Source: Cyanobium gracile_A
GTDB lineage: Bacteria; Cyanobacteriota; Cyanobacteriia; PCC-6307; Cyanobiaceae
Assembly (NCBI RefSeq): GCF_034931305.1
Contig: NZ_JAYGHY010000010.1
Span: 9,075 to 73,074 of the forward strand
DNA: 64,000 bases
Direction: 5' to 3'
The notes below the pieces were generated by a model. It was not told the DNA's origin. It saw only the letters and a list, made by a program, of their open reading frames with translations, and did not search any database. Numbering within the stretch: position 1 is the stretch's first letter; every line of letters begins with the position of its first letter. Of this stretch, positions 41,818-51,132 are shown one piece after another. The translations under genes were made by a program, and so were the position numbers.

Positions 41818-44499
41818 ATGGCTGCCGACCCCACCCTCCCCAGGCCTCGCCGCGGGGCCGAGATCCGTGAAGCCTTCCTGTCGTTCTACCAAGGGCGGGG
41901 CCACCGGTTGATGGCGAGTGCCTCCCTGGTGCCGGACGACCCGACGGTGCTGCTCACCATCGCCGGCATGCTGCCGTTCAAGCCGGTGTTCCTCGGCCAG
42001 GCGGCGCCGCCGGCGCCCCGGGCCACCAGCAGCCAGAAGTGCATCCGCACCAACGACATCGAGAACGTGGGCCGCACCGCCCGGCATCACACCTTCTTTG
42101 AGATGCTGGGGAACTTCTCCTTCGGCGACTATTTCAAGGAGCAGGCCATCCGCTGGGCCTGGGAGCTGATCACCGAGGTGTTCGGCCTCGATCCGGCCCA
42201 CTTGGTGGTCAGTGTCTTCCGGGACGACGACGAGGCGGCGGCGATCTGGCAGGACGCCGTGGGGGTGGACCCCAAGCGGATCATCCGCATGGATGAGGCC
42301 GACAACTTCTGGGCCTCCGGCCCCACGGGCCCCTGTGGCCCCTGCTCGGAGATCTACTACGACTTCCACCCCGAACAGGGCGATGACGCCATCGACCTGG
42401 AGGACGACGGACGCTTCATCGAGTTCTACAACCTGGTGTTCATGCAGTACAACCGCGACGCGGCCGGCACCCTCACGCCCCTGGCCCGGCGCAGCATCGA
42501 CACCGGCATGGGCCTCGAGCGCATGGCCCAGATCCTCCAGAAGGTTCCGAACAACTACGAAACCGACCTCATCTATCCCCTGATCGAGACGGCCGCTGCG
42601 CTGGCGGGGCTGGACTACCCCGTCCTCGATGCCCGTGGCCAGACGTCACTCAAGGTGATCGGCGACCACAGCCGGGCCATCACCCAGCTGATCGCCGATG
42701 GGGTCACCGCCTCCAACCTCGGCCGTGGCTACGTGCTGCGCCGCCTGCTGCGCCGGGTGGTGCGCCATGGCCGCTTGCTGGGCATCGACCGTCCCTTCCT
42801 GGTGGCGATGGGGGAGGCGGCGATCGCCCTGATGGCGGCGGCCTATCCGCAGTTGCTGGTGCGGCGGGAGGTGATCCTGGCCGAACTGGTGCGGGAGGAG
42901 GCCCGCTTCCTGGAAACCCTGGAGCGGGGCGAGAAGCTGCTGGCCGAGGTGCTCGCCGCCCGGCCGGAGCGCATCAGTGGCGAGGCGGCTTTCGAGCTCT
43001 ACGACACCTACGGCTTCCCCTTGGAGCTCACCGAGGAAATCGCCGAAGAGCATGGCCTGACAGTGGATCTGGACGGCTTCGAGGCGGCCATGGAGCGCCA
43101 GCGGCAGCGGGCCAAGGCCGCGGCTGTCAGCATCGACCTCACCCTGCAGGGGGCGATCGACCAGGTGGCCGGTGCCCTCGAGCCCACCGACTTCCGGGGC
43201 TACGAGGCCCTCGACCAGCCGGCCTGTGTGCTGGCTTTGGTGGTGAACGGCGAACCGGCCACCGTCGCTGGCGCCGGCGATGCGGTGCAGATCGTGCTGG
43301 ACAGCACGCCGTTCTATGGCGAATCCGGCGGCCAGGTGGGCGACCGGGGCGTGCTGCTGGCGGGGGACGCAGGTGCGGGCACCGAAGCCGGCCTGATCGT
43401 CGCCATCGAGTCGGTGAGCCGCAACCGCAGCGTGTTCGTGCACGGCGGCCGCATCGAGCGCGGCAGTCTGGAGGTGGGCCAGGTGGTGCAGGCCCGGGTG
43501 GATCACACCTGCCGCCGCCGCGCCCAGGCCCACCACACCGCCACCCACCTGCTGCAGGCGGCCCTCAAGCAAGTCGTCGATGACGGCATCACCCAGGCGG
43601 GATCCCTGGTTGACTTCGACCGGCTGCGCTTCGACGTCCACTGCCCCCGGGCCCTGAAGGCGGCCGAACTGGAGCAGATCGAGGACCTGGTCAACGGCTG
43701 GATCTCCGAGGCCCATCCCCTGGAGGTGGCGGAGATGGACCTGGAGCAGGCTCGGGCGTCCGGCGCCGTGGCGATGTTCGGCGAGAAGTACGGCGAGGTT
43801 GTGCGGGTGGTGGATGTGCCCGGGGTCTCGATGGAGCTCTGCGGCGGCACCCATGTGGCCAACACCGCCGAGATCGGCCTGTTCCGGATCATCGCCGAGA
43901 CGGGCGTGGCGGCCGGGATCCGCCGCATCGAGGCGGTGGCCGGTCCAGCCCTGCTCCCCTACCTGAGGGAGCGCGACCGGGTGGTGCGGGAGCTGGCCGA
44001 TCGCTTCAAGGCCCAGCCCGGCGAGATCCTTGAGCGGGTCGCCGCCCAGGCCGAGGAGCTGCGCACCACCGCCAAGGAGCTGGTGGCAGCGCGCGGTGCT
44101 TTGGCGGTGGCCAAGGCCAGTGCCCTCGCGGAGCGGGCCGAAGCGTTCGGCCCCCATCGGCTGCTGGTGCAGCGCCTGGATGGGGTGGACGGGGCCGGCC
44201 TCCAGGAGGCGGCCCAGCGCCTGCAGCAGCAGCTCGGTGAGGGGGCGGCCGTGGTGCTCGGTGGTCTGCCGGATCCTGGGGAACTGGGCAAGGTGATGCT
44301 GGTGGCCGCTTTCGGCGCGGCGGTGGTGGCTTCCGGCGCCAAGGCGGGAGCCTTCATCGGCGGCATCGCCCAGCTCTGTGGCGGCGGTGGTGGCGGCCGT
44401 CCCCAGCTGGCCCAGGCGGGAGGTCGAGACGGCGGCGCCCTCGACGGGGCGCTGGTGGAGGCCCGCCGGCGGCTGGCCGACCAGCTGGCCGGCGTCTGA
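41818..44499 (+). CDS. alaS: Alanyl-tRNA synthetase
   Basis: 893 residues from ATG 41818, normal length. The catalytic domain has motif 1 (FLSFYQGRGHRLMASASLVPDDPT), LFTIAGM-like LLTIAGMLPFKP, and motif 2/3 segments SGPTGPCGPCSEIYYD and GLERMAQ. The editing domain has the zinc site HxxxH in HHTATH (H573, H577) with C675 and H679 in CGGTH. The C-terminal glycine-rich domain (GAFIGGIAQLCGGGGGGRPQLAQAGG) ends the protein. It charges tRNA(Ala) and removes misactivated Ser/Gly. It converges with the TpsB gene with 17 bp between stops. It is the housekeeping flank of the accessory region that follows. Confidence 0.97.
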   Translation: MAADPTLPRPRRGAEIREAFLSFYQGRGHRLMASASLVPDDPTVLLTIAGMLPFKPVFLGQAAPPAPRATSSQKCIRTNDIENVGRTARHHTFFEMLGNFSFGDYFKEQAIRWAWELITEVFGLDPAHLVVSVFRDDDEAAAIWQDAVGVDPKRIIRMDEADNFWASGPTGPCGPCSEIYYDFHPEQGDDAIDLEDDGRFIEFYNLVFMQYNRDAAGTLTPLARRSIDTGMGLERMAQILQKVPNNYETDLIYPLIETAAALAGLDYPVLDARGQTSLKVIGDHSRAITQLIADGVTASNLGRGYVLRRLLRRVVRHGRLLGIDRPFLVAMGEAAIALMAAAYPQLLVRREVILAELVREEARFLETLERGEKLLAEVLAARPERISGEAAFELYDTYGFPLELTEEIAEEHGLTVDLDGFEAAMERQRQRAKAAAVSIDLTLQGAIDQVAGALEPTDFRGYEALDQPACVLALVVNGEPATVAGAGDAVQIVLDSTPFYGESGGQVGDRGVLLAGDAGAGTEAGLIVAIESVSRNRSVFVHGGRIERGSLEVGQVVQARVDHTCRRRAQAHHTATHLLQAALKQVVDDGITQAGSLVDFDRLRFDVHCPRALKAAELEQIEDLVNGWISEAHPLEVAEMDLEQARASGAVAMFGEKYGEVVRVVDVPGVSMELCGGTHVANTAEIGLFRIIAETGVAAGIRRIEAVAGPALLPYLRERDRVVRELADRFKAQPGEILERVAAQAEELRTTAKELVAARGALAVAKASALAERAEAFGPHRLLVQRLDGVDGAGLQEAAQRLQQQLGEGAAVVLGGLPDPGELGKVMLVAAFGAAVVASGAKAGAFIGGIAQLCGGGGGGRPQLAQAGGRDGGALDGALVEARRRLADQLAGV

Positions 44500-44516
44500 G
44501 CCTCAGTGGCTGGGGC

Positions 44517-46235
44517 TCAGAAGCGGTAGTTGACCTTGGTGTAAAGGCCCTGCCCAAGCAGCCAGTCGTTCCAGACCCCGAAGTTGTCGTTGGTGGAGAA
44601 GGGCCGCGCCCAGCCCAGCTCCACTGTCCAGTTGTTGCTGGCCAGCCAGCGCACCAGCACCCCGCCTGCCCCCACCGTGTCGCCGAAGGAGCCACCGGTG
44701 AAGTTGGTGCGGATGCCCCCGGCGCCGATGAACGGCACGAGCTGGAGGGCACTGGTCTTGCCGTTCCAGAAGGTCCACACCGCCTCGGAGCTGGCCAGCC
44801 AGCCGCTGTCGCCGCTGACGAGCTGGCCGGGGAGGCCACGCAACCCCACATCGGAGCCGAGGGTGAACTGCATGGATGAGGTGAGTGGTGCGAAGGCCAG
44901 CTGGGCGGCGGTCCGCAGGTTGATCTGCCAGCGGGGGGCCACGGTCCAGGAGCCGGAGAGGATGGCGCCGATGGCGGTGGCCCCGCCGATGGCGATTCCC
45001 GCCTCCGCCAGTTGCTGGCGCTGGATGGCCGGGGTCGCTGCCGTGACGCCCTGCAGCAGGTAGGCACTGCCGTTCCAGCTGGCATGGCGGCTGGCCACAC
45101 TGCCATTGAGGCCGAAGCGCAGGTAGCCGCCGGAAGGGCTGCGGACACTTTCGGGTACGGCGGCTGGCAGGACGGCGCCCTGTTCGTAGGTGTTGCTGCG
45201 GCTGTTGCTGTAGCCGGCGAAGAGACTCCAGCGCTGGCTGAGGGATTCGCGGAACACCCATTCGAACTGCGCCAGGCCCTGGTACTGGCTGGTGGAGAAC
45301 CCGTCCACCGGCGCCGGCAGCTCCACCAGGTTGCGGCGACTGAAGCCGAAACCACCAGTGAGGCTGAAGGTGTCGCTGAAGGGGTAGGTGTAACTCAGCG
45401 AGGCAATGGCCGCTCCCAGTTCGGGGGTGTCGGTGGCATTGAGTTCGCCGTAGATCAGCAGGGTGTCTCCTCGTTGCAGCAGGCTGGGTTTCAGCAGCGT
45501 GGCCACGGCCCGGAACTCGCCTGAGCCGCCGGTGCCGTCGTTGCGGATCGCCAGATCCCCTTGCCACGGCTCGCGGGCCGGTTCCACCGCGACCCGGAAC
45601 ACCCCTTCGGAGGGATCACTGCCCAGCCGCGCCAGGGTCCCCCGGACACTCTTGATGCCTGGCTGCCGCTTGAGGAGCTGCAACTGCAGCTCCACTGTTG
45701 ACAACCGCAGGATCTGACCCCGCAGGGGGTACAGCAGCCGCGCAACACGACGGTTCAGCCAGGGATCGCTGCCGGACACCTGGATTCCAACGACAGTCCC
45801 CTCCACCACATTGAGGTATCCAGGGGCCGGGTCGCTCACCACGTAGACGCGGCTGCTGACGTACCCATCGAAGACCAGCCGGGTACTGAGGGCGACGGCG
45901 CAGGCCTTGAGTTGCTCCTGGGGATCGGCGACCCTGCTGCACTCGGCCAGGATCCCGCGCACCTGGAGCGGGCTGTAAAGCGTCAGTCCGCGGATCTCCG
46001 GCAGAGGCCCCGCTGGCAGGGGGGACGGTGCCTGGGAAGCGGGTTCAGGGGTGGAGGGTACCGGCGGTCTGCCGTCGGGCTGGGGCTCCGGTGTTTCCAG
46101 GGGCCGGATGTCGACGGGGGCGGGCGGTTGTGGTTCGTCGAGGGTCGGTCGCTCAAGCTGGCGGGGTGGACCTGGTAATCGGACCGGGCCGTCCTGCAGG
46201 GGTGGAGCCACCAACTGGGCGAGAAGCAGCAGCAT
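44517..46235 (-). CDS. TpsB outer-membrane transporter (ShlB/FhaC/HecB family)
   Basis: 572 residues from ATG 46235, with a short hydrophobic start (MLLLLAQLVAPP) acting as a signal. A proline-rich stretch to about residue 75 is followed by two POTRA-like domains (about 80-230; GPLPEIRGLTLYSP, YVSSRVYVVSDPAPGYLNVVEG, TVELQLQLLKRQPGI) and a C-terminal beta-barrel of the Omp85/ShlB type. The protein ends in YTKVNYRF, with terminal aromatic F as needed for barrel assembly. The barrel part has SDVGLRGLPG, near the family VRG(F/Y) motif of loop L6. In two-partner secretion it exports a large TpsA exoprotein; the divergent 46387-50682 gene encodes a haemagglutinin-type exoprotein that should be the cargo. 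Confidence 0.92.
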   Translation of the reverse strand: MLLLLAQLVAPPLQDGPVRLPGPPRQLERPTLDEPQPPAPVDIRPLETPEPQPDGRPPVPSTPEPASQAPSPLPAGPLPEIRGLTLYSPLQVRGILAECSRVADPQEQLKACAVALSTRLVFDGYVSSRVYVVSDPAPGYLNVVEGTVVGIQVSGSDPWLNRRVARLLYPLRGQILRLSTVELQLQLLKRQPGIKSVRGTLARLGSDPSEGVFRVAVEPAREPWQGDLAIRNDGTGGSGEFRAVATLLKPSLLQRGDTLLIYGELNATDTPELGAAIASLSYTYPFSDTFSLTGGFGFSRRNLVELPAPVDGFSTSQYQGLAQFEWVFRESLSQRWSLFAGYSNSRSNTYEQGAVLPAAVPESVRSPSGGYLRFGLNGSVASRHASWNGSAYLLQGVTAATPAIQRQQLAEAGIAIGGATAIGAILSGSWTVAPRWQINLRTAAQLAFAPLTSSMQFTLGSDVGLRGLPGQLVSGDSGWLASSEAVWTFWNGKTSALQLVPFIGAGGIRTNFTGGSFGDTVGAGGVLVRWLASNNWTVELGWARPFSTNDNFGVWNDWLLGQGLYTKVNYRF

Positions 46236-46386
46236 CAGGGTGGGGTGTGTTCTCGCTCAGAAAGAGAAGCTGGTAGCGTTCTTAAATGTTGTTGAAAGCA
46301 GGTGGAGTAGCGCCTGATGCGAGGATCATGACCAAGGGATCGGCTCTAGGCATGGAGCCAAGGGAACTTACCTACCCATCAGCCTT
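46236..46386. promoter_or_regulatory. Divergent promoter region of the two-partner secretion pair
   Basis: 151 bp between the TpsB start (minus) and the exoprotein start (plus). It is AT-richer than the genes around it near 46265-46300 (gttcttaaatgttgttgaaagc). No strong -35/-10 pair can be named with certainty, and no CRP-type site was recognised by eye. Confidence 0.35.
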
Positions 46387-49300
46387 GTGAGCAGGATTTT
46401 GAGTAGCAACAGATACCAAGATCACGATGAGATGGTTCGGAGGTTCTGTTCAGGTTCGGCTCCTGTCTTGAAGTCCACGCGTTGGCTCGCTCCTCTGCGG
46501 GTTTTCGTTCTGATCGGTCTGGCGACCACACCCGTTGCCGCCGGCGAGATCACCGCCACGGGTGGTCCACTGGGGCTGGGCAGCGTGGTGAATGGCCTTC
46601 CAGGAGGCAGTTGCTTCGGCGGGGCCTGTGCGATCCAGGGGGGCACCTCCGCCGGGGCCAACCTCTTCCACCGCTTCTCCGCCTTTGATACCCGTGGCGG
46701 GATCACCGGCGTCAGCCTCGATGTGGCAGGCCACCGCAACGTCATGGTGGGCGTCACCCATCCCTTGGGCAGCTTCATCGACAAGGCCATCACCCTGAGT
46801 AGTCCGGCCAACCTCGTCTGGCTATCGCCGGGGGGGATCCGGCTCAGCGGCGCCGGCACCTTCACCAATGTCCAGCACCTCAACTTGACCACCGCCACTG
46901 GTCTCCGGGTGGGTGAGGGTCGTTTCGATGTGCATGGCACCACGGCTGCCGCCGCTGCCTCCCTGACCGGGGCGCCCGTCCTGGGTTTGTCCGGGCTCAG
47001 CACCGACCCGGCCACCCTCAACCAGCTTGGCCTGTCTGCCCAGGGGGACCTGGCCATTGAGGGCGGCCTGCTCACCGTGGATGGCGGCCTGCTGCTCGAT
47101 GCCCAGGGAGGCCACGTGTTGCTGGGTGGATCCCGGCTTCAGGCCCCCGGGGGGCAGCTGGCCCTGCAGGGCCAGCAGGTGTCGCTCCAGAACACCACGG
47201 TGGACGTTTCCAGCCTTGCCGGAGCGGGCGGCAGCATCAGCCTCTCCGGACAGCAGGTTTCCCTGGTCGGATCCAGCCTTCTGGCGACGGGCCGTACGGC
47301 GGGTGGGGTCGTGCGGGTGGGAGCCGATCCCCTGGGAACCGTGACCGCGTTGAGCACCACGGTGGACGCCACGTCCACCCTGCGGGCGGACGCCACCAGC
47401 ACTGGCCCTGGCGGCCGCATCCTGGTCCTCGGCAAGGAACGGGCCGATGTGGCTGGCGCCATCAGCGCCCGGGGCGGTCTCCAGGGTGGCGATGGTGGAT
47501 TTGTGGAAACCTCTGCGGGGTGGCTCGCACTGTCCACCTCCCCGGATCTGTCGGCAGCCAGGGGGCGAGGGGGCACCTGGCTCATCGATCCCCGTGACAT
47601 TGAGATCGTCGCCGCCGGGCCTGGGGGTGGACCTCCCCCCGGCGGCACCCCAGGGGGCCTGCCGGGTTCAGCTTCGCTGATCGACGTATCACTGATCAAC
47701 ACGGCCCTCAACGGCGGCCAGACAGTGATTGTCGACACGACCGACCCCGTGGGCACCCAGGCCGGAAACATCTCCCTGCTGGCCCCTGTCCAGAAATCCA
47801 CTGGCGCGAACGCCACCCTGGATCTGAGGGCCGACGGCAACATTCTGATCAACATTCCAGGTGCTAACCCGGTCGCCTTCTCGAGCACCTCCGCAACAGG
47901 ACGTCTCGATGTCAATCTCTGGTACCAGAAAACAGCGGATGCCGCCACGCCTGCAGGCTCCATCAGCTGGGAGAAGGGCGCGGTTGATATCAACACCGGC
48001 ACCCTTCGAGCCTTGCAAGGTGCCTCACGGATTGACGGCAACATCGAACTCACCGGTCTCTTCGAACCATTTAAACTTCTCTCCGGCACGGTTCGGACGG
48101 GTGAGTTTGGTTGGAGTCCAGCCAGTCGAGGAGAGATTCAACTTTCCTCTTTTGCGAATCCAAAGCCCGCCATTCTGGATGTCTCCAGACGTTACACTCA
48201 GGGCCCAGATCGCATCGTCACAGCCTTCTCCACGGCGCTTCTGCAGATTGGCCCTTCCGCTCAAGTCAGCAGCATCGATGGTGGAACGTTCAGGGACGTG
48301 ACCCCAGTTAAGAAAACCATCCTCAAGGTGTCTGATGGCGCTACTCTTGCCCTCAATCAGGCGAGCATCAGTGGCCCCAGTCTGGCCATTGAAAGTGGAG
48401 CACAGCTACAGCTGTCTGGATCCAATCAGCTGGCGAACCTTGCCAGTGCCGGATCGATCTTGATTGCTCCCAACAGCACCTTGAATCTACAGACTGCGAC
48501 CATCTCCCCTGGTACCTCAATTGTTCTCCAGGGGAATGGTTCAGCAACCCTGCGGGTCGACAGTGCCTCGTTTCGGAATGATGGAACGGTCCAGGGTTCC
48601 GGTGAGATTGTGGTGGGTTCCGGTCAGGGGTCTTTCACAAACGGAGGCTCCCCCCTGCCCGGGGCCCCAGTGGCGTTGCTCGATCCCATTGGTTCGCTCG
48701 TCATTCGGGCGGCAAGCTTCCAGCTGGCAGATAACAGCCAGCTCCTTTTTGATCTCTCCACCGCTGATCAACTTTCCATATTCGGCGACACCGTCCTTGG
48801 CGGGGGGCTGGAAGTGGCTTCTCCGCCGATCGTCGGGGTTGCCACTCCCTTCGATCTGATCAGGGCCCAAGCCATCACCGGCGCTTTCATCCCCAACCAG
48901 ACTTTCCTGCCGATTGGTTTCGTGCTTCAGGGTGTGGCCATGACTGGCGATCCGCTCTTGCCGGCCATCGTTGGCGGGAGCCTGGCGGCCAATGCTCCAC
49001 CCCCCCTCGCGCCACCCGACCCACCCTTCACGCCGAGCCCGCCCTTCACGCCGAACCCGCCTACCACAGCCTTGCCGCCCCAGACGGTGACAGCTCCCCA
49101 GGCGCCTTCACCGTCACCCGAGCCGTCACCAGCGCCGACCCCGTCGCTCCTGGTGCCCGATCTCGGCTACCAACTCTTTGCTGGCACCCAGACCTCTCCC
49201 TTCGGCTCCAGTCTCAGCAGCAGCCGTCAAGGCGTGGGTACCGATGCGCTGGCGGTGAATCTCTCGGAAGCCGATTTCAGCCTGGCGGATGGGGCGGTTA

Positions 49301-50682
49301 CGGCTCCTGCTCCCCTCACCGTCACCACCACCACCCTGTCGCCTGACCTGGTGGCCTCGGCCCTCTCGGATGGGGATCAGCAGCGGACGGAGGATGTCAG
49401 GAGGACCCTGGGGGATGTAGGCACGGCGGCGGATTCCGACGGAACCCTGCGCCTTGAGGAGCTGCAGCGACTGCTCAGCAAGGCCTCCCAGAAGGGGGAC
49501 AAGGACGACGAACGCTTCAATCCGGCCGTGCTGATGGTGTCCTTCACCGAACAGCAGGAGACTGCAGGCCAGGAGCAGAAGCCCCCTGCGGCCCAGGATC
49601 AGAAGGCCCTGGGCGCCACCGAGAAGAAACCGACCAACTCATTCCTCGATCTGATTCTGCTCAGCCGCAAGGGTGAGCCGTTCGGGCAGCGGGTTGAACT
49701 GTCCCGCGAGCGCTTCGGTCAGCAGCTGAGGGCGCTCTACCGCCAGCTGGCTCGCCTCGAACCGCTTGACGTGGAGAACCCTGAGTCCCCCTCCAGGCAG
49801 ATCCACCGGGCCCTGATCGCCCCCTTGGCCGAGGAGCTCAAGGCCAAGGGCATCACCACCCTGGTGATCGTCGCCGACCGGGGCCTGCAGGGTCTTCCCT
49901 TCGCGGCCCTGCATGACGGTGCCAGCTATTTCGGTGACCAATTCGGCTTCTCGATCACCCCGTCTCTCAACCTCACCTCCTTCGGCCCTCCCCGGCTGGC
50001 CCGGGGCCGGGTGCTGGCTGCGGGGGCCTCAGAGTTCGAAGGCCTCAGCCCCTTGCCCCTGGTGCCCGAGGAGCTGGCCGGTATCCCTGATGGGGTCGGC
50101 ATCGACCGCTTTCTGAACAAGAACTTCACCCCGGAGGTGCTCCTGAGCCAGGCGGCCGACCCTCGTTATGAGCGCCTGCACGTGGCCACCCATGCGGAGT
50201 TCATGCCCGGGGGACCGTCCCAGGCCCGCATCTTCACCGGAACCGGCTCCGTCAGCCTTCAGGAGTTCGCCCGCCTGCGGCAGCAACGCAGCGGCAGTCC
50301 GCTTGAATTGTTCGTTCTGAGCGCCTGTCGCACCGCCTTGGGGGATAGCGACAGTGAGCTTGGTTTTGCAGGCCTGGCCCTGCAGGCCGGATCACGTAGT
50401 GCGATCGGGACCCTCTGGTATGTCGATGACGTCGCCACCTCGGCCTACTTCCTGCAGCTGTATCGCTACCTTGACCAAGGTGTGCAGAAAGCCGATGCCC
50501 TGCGGGCCACACGACAGGCGATGGCCACTGGCAAAGTGCGGCTTGAGGGCGATAAGGTCATCGGGTCTGATGGTGTCCCCCTACTCACCGAATTGACACC
50601 ATCCCAGCGGCGCCGCGTTGCCTCAGGCATGGCCCATCCCTATTTCTGGGCAGGGGTTCAGTTGATTGGAACTCCCTGGTGA
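46387..50682 (+). CDS. TpsA haemagglutinin-type exoprotein with C-terminal CHAT protease domain
   Basis: 1431 residues from a GTG at 46387; an ATG at 46432 is an alternative and keeps the signal peptide (about 30-55, WLAPLRVFVLIGLATTPVAAG). A two-partner-secretion domain follows (about 56-240: ITATGGPLGLGS, NLFHRFSAFDTRGG, LVWLSPGGIRLSG) and then a beta-helix stalk rich in repeats (LALQGQQVSLQNTTVDVSS, ISLSGQQVSLVGSSLLATG). A proline-rich linker with PPFTP repeats is at about 870-920. The final 360 residues form a CHAT domain with the catalytic dyad His1269 (HVATHAEF) and Cys1314 (LSACRTALGDSDSE), plus GFAGLALQAGSRSAIGTLW. CHAT proteases are relatives of caspases and separase. This one should be displayed outside the cell through TpsB. 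The target and activator are unknown. Confidence 0.9.
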   Translation: MSRILSSNRYQDHDEMVRRFCSGSAPVLKSTRWLAPLRVFVLIGLATTPVAAGEITATGGPLGLGSVVNGLPGGSCFGGACAIQGGTSAGANLFHRFSAFDTRGGITGVSLDVAGHRNVMVGVTHPLGSFIDKAITLSSPANLVWLSPGGIRLSGAGTFTNVQHLNLTTATGLRVGEGRFDVHGTTAAAAASLTGAPVLGLSGLSTDPATLNQLGLSAQGDLAIEGGLLTVDGGLLLDAQGGHVLLGGSRLQAPGGQLALQGQQVSLQNTTVDVSSLAGAGGSISLSGQQVSLVGSSLLATGRTAGGVVRVGADPLGTVTALSTTVDATSTLRADATSTGPGGRILVLGKERADVAGAISARGGLQGGDGGFVETSAGWLALSTSPDLSAARGRGGTWLIDPRDIEIVAAGPGGGPPPGGTPGGLPGSASLIDVSLINTALNGGQTVIVDTTDPVGTQAGNISLLAPVQKSTGANATLDLRADGNILINIPGANPVAFSSTSATGRLDVNLWYQKTADAATPAGSISWEKGAVDINTGTLRALQGASRIDGNIELTGLFEPFKLLSGTVRTGEFGWSPASRGEIQLSSFANPKPAILDVSRRYTQGPDRIVTAFSTALLQIGPSAQVSSIDGGTFRDVTPVKKTILKVSDGATLALNQASISGPSLAIESGAQLQLSGSNQLANLASAGSILIAPNSTLNLQTATISPGTSIVLQGNGSATLRVDSASFRNDGTVQGSGEIVVGSGQGSFTNGGSPLPGAPVALLDPIGSLVIRAASFQLADNSQLLFDLSTADQLSIFGDTVLGGGLEVASPPIVGVATPFDLIRAQAITGAFIPNQTFLPIGFVLQGVAMTGDPLLPAIVGGSLAANAPPPLAPPDPPFTPSPPFTPNPPTTALPPQTVTAPQAPSPSPEPSPAPTPSLLVPDLGYQLFAGTQTSPFGSSLSSSRQGVGTDALAVNLSEADFSLADGAVTAPAPLTVTTTTLSPDLVASALSDGDQQRTEDVRRTLGDVGTAADSDGTLRLEELQRLLSKASQKGDKDDERFNPAVLMVSFTEQQETAGQEQKPPAAQDQKALGATEKKPTNSFLDLILLSRKGEPFGQRVELSRERFGQQLRALYRQLARLEPLDVENPESPSRQIHRALIAPLAEELKAKGITTLVIVADRGLQGLPFAALHDGASYFGDQFGFSITPSLNLTSFGPPRLARGRVLAAGASEFEGLSPLPLVPEELAGIPDGVGIDRFLNKNFTPEVLLSQAADPRYERLHVATHAEFMPGGPSQARIFTGTGSVSLQEFARLRQQRSGSPLELFVLSACRTALGDSDSELGFAGLALQAGSRSAIGTLWYVDDVATSAYFLQLYRYLDQGVQKADALRATRQAMATGKVRLEGDKVIGSDGVPLLTELTPSQRRRVASGMAHPYFWAGVQLIGTPW

Positions 50683-50772
50683 ACCATCGACAACGGCTGT
50701 CTTGGCCTGCTTCCTTCCCCCTTTCGATCCCACCTGTGGTGGGTCTCCACGGTCCACCCAGTTCCTCATTCA

Positions 50773-51132
50773 GTGCCTGATCTTCCAGCGGTCTTCAACG
50801 TCTTTCTCATGCTGGCGATGGCCCATTTCCTCGGGGATTTCGGGCTCCAAAGCGATCGCATGGCGCGGGAGAAATGCCCCGGTTGCGGGGTGACGCTCGG
50901 ATGGGGGTGGTGGCTCGCCTCCCATGCCGCCATCCATGGCTTTCTGGTGGGGATGGTCACGCAAACTCCGCTTTTGGGTGTGGCAGAATGGGGTGTGCAT
51001 CTGTTGATCGACTTCGGCAAATGTCGACGTCTGTGGACCCTGTCCATTGATCAGGCGCTTCACATCCTCTGCAAGCTCCTCTGGGCCTGGCTGGCGATTC
51101 GGCAGGCCTCCACACCGCTCTGGTTCCAATGA
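50773..51132 (+). CDS. DUF3307 membrane protein
   Basis: 119 residues from a GTG at 50773, with three or four hydrophobic stretches (VFNVFLMLAMAHFLGDFGLQ at 8-27, WWLASHAAIHGFLVGMVTQT at 46-65, a helix with HILCKLLWAWLA at 96-108). The pattern AHFLGDFGLQSDRMAREK and AAIHGFLVG is that of the DUF3307 family, whose members often stand next to CHASE2, CHAT or SatD-like regulators. The function is unknown. The stop overlaps the start of the DUF928 gene by four bases (ATGA), so translation is coupled. It lies 90 bp after the exoprotein stop. Confidence 0.75.
   Translation: MPDLPAVFNVFLMLAMAHFLGDFGLQSDRMAREKCPGCGVTLGWGWWLASHAAIHGFLVGMVTQTPLLGVAEWGVHLLIDFGKCRRLWTLSIDQALHILCKLLWAWLAIRQASTPLWFQ

Noticed and set aside
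46236..46386. CRP/SYCRP1 binding site in the TPS divergent region
   Set aside because: No convincing TGTGA-N6-TCACA-like palindrome; only isolated fragments such as tgtgt and cttgtga.
49018..49145. Minisatellite or phase-variable repeat in the proline linker of the exoprotein
   Set aside because: The PPFTP units are few and imperfect at DNA level, so slippage-based variation is not supported.
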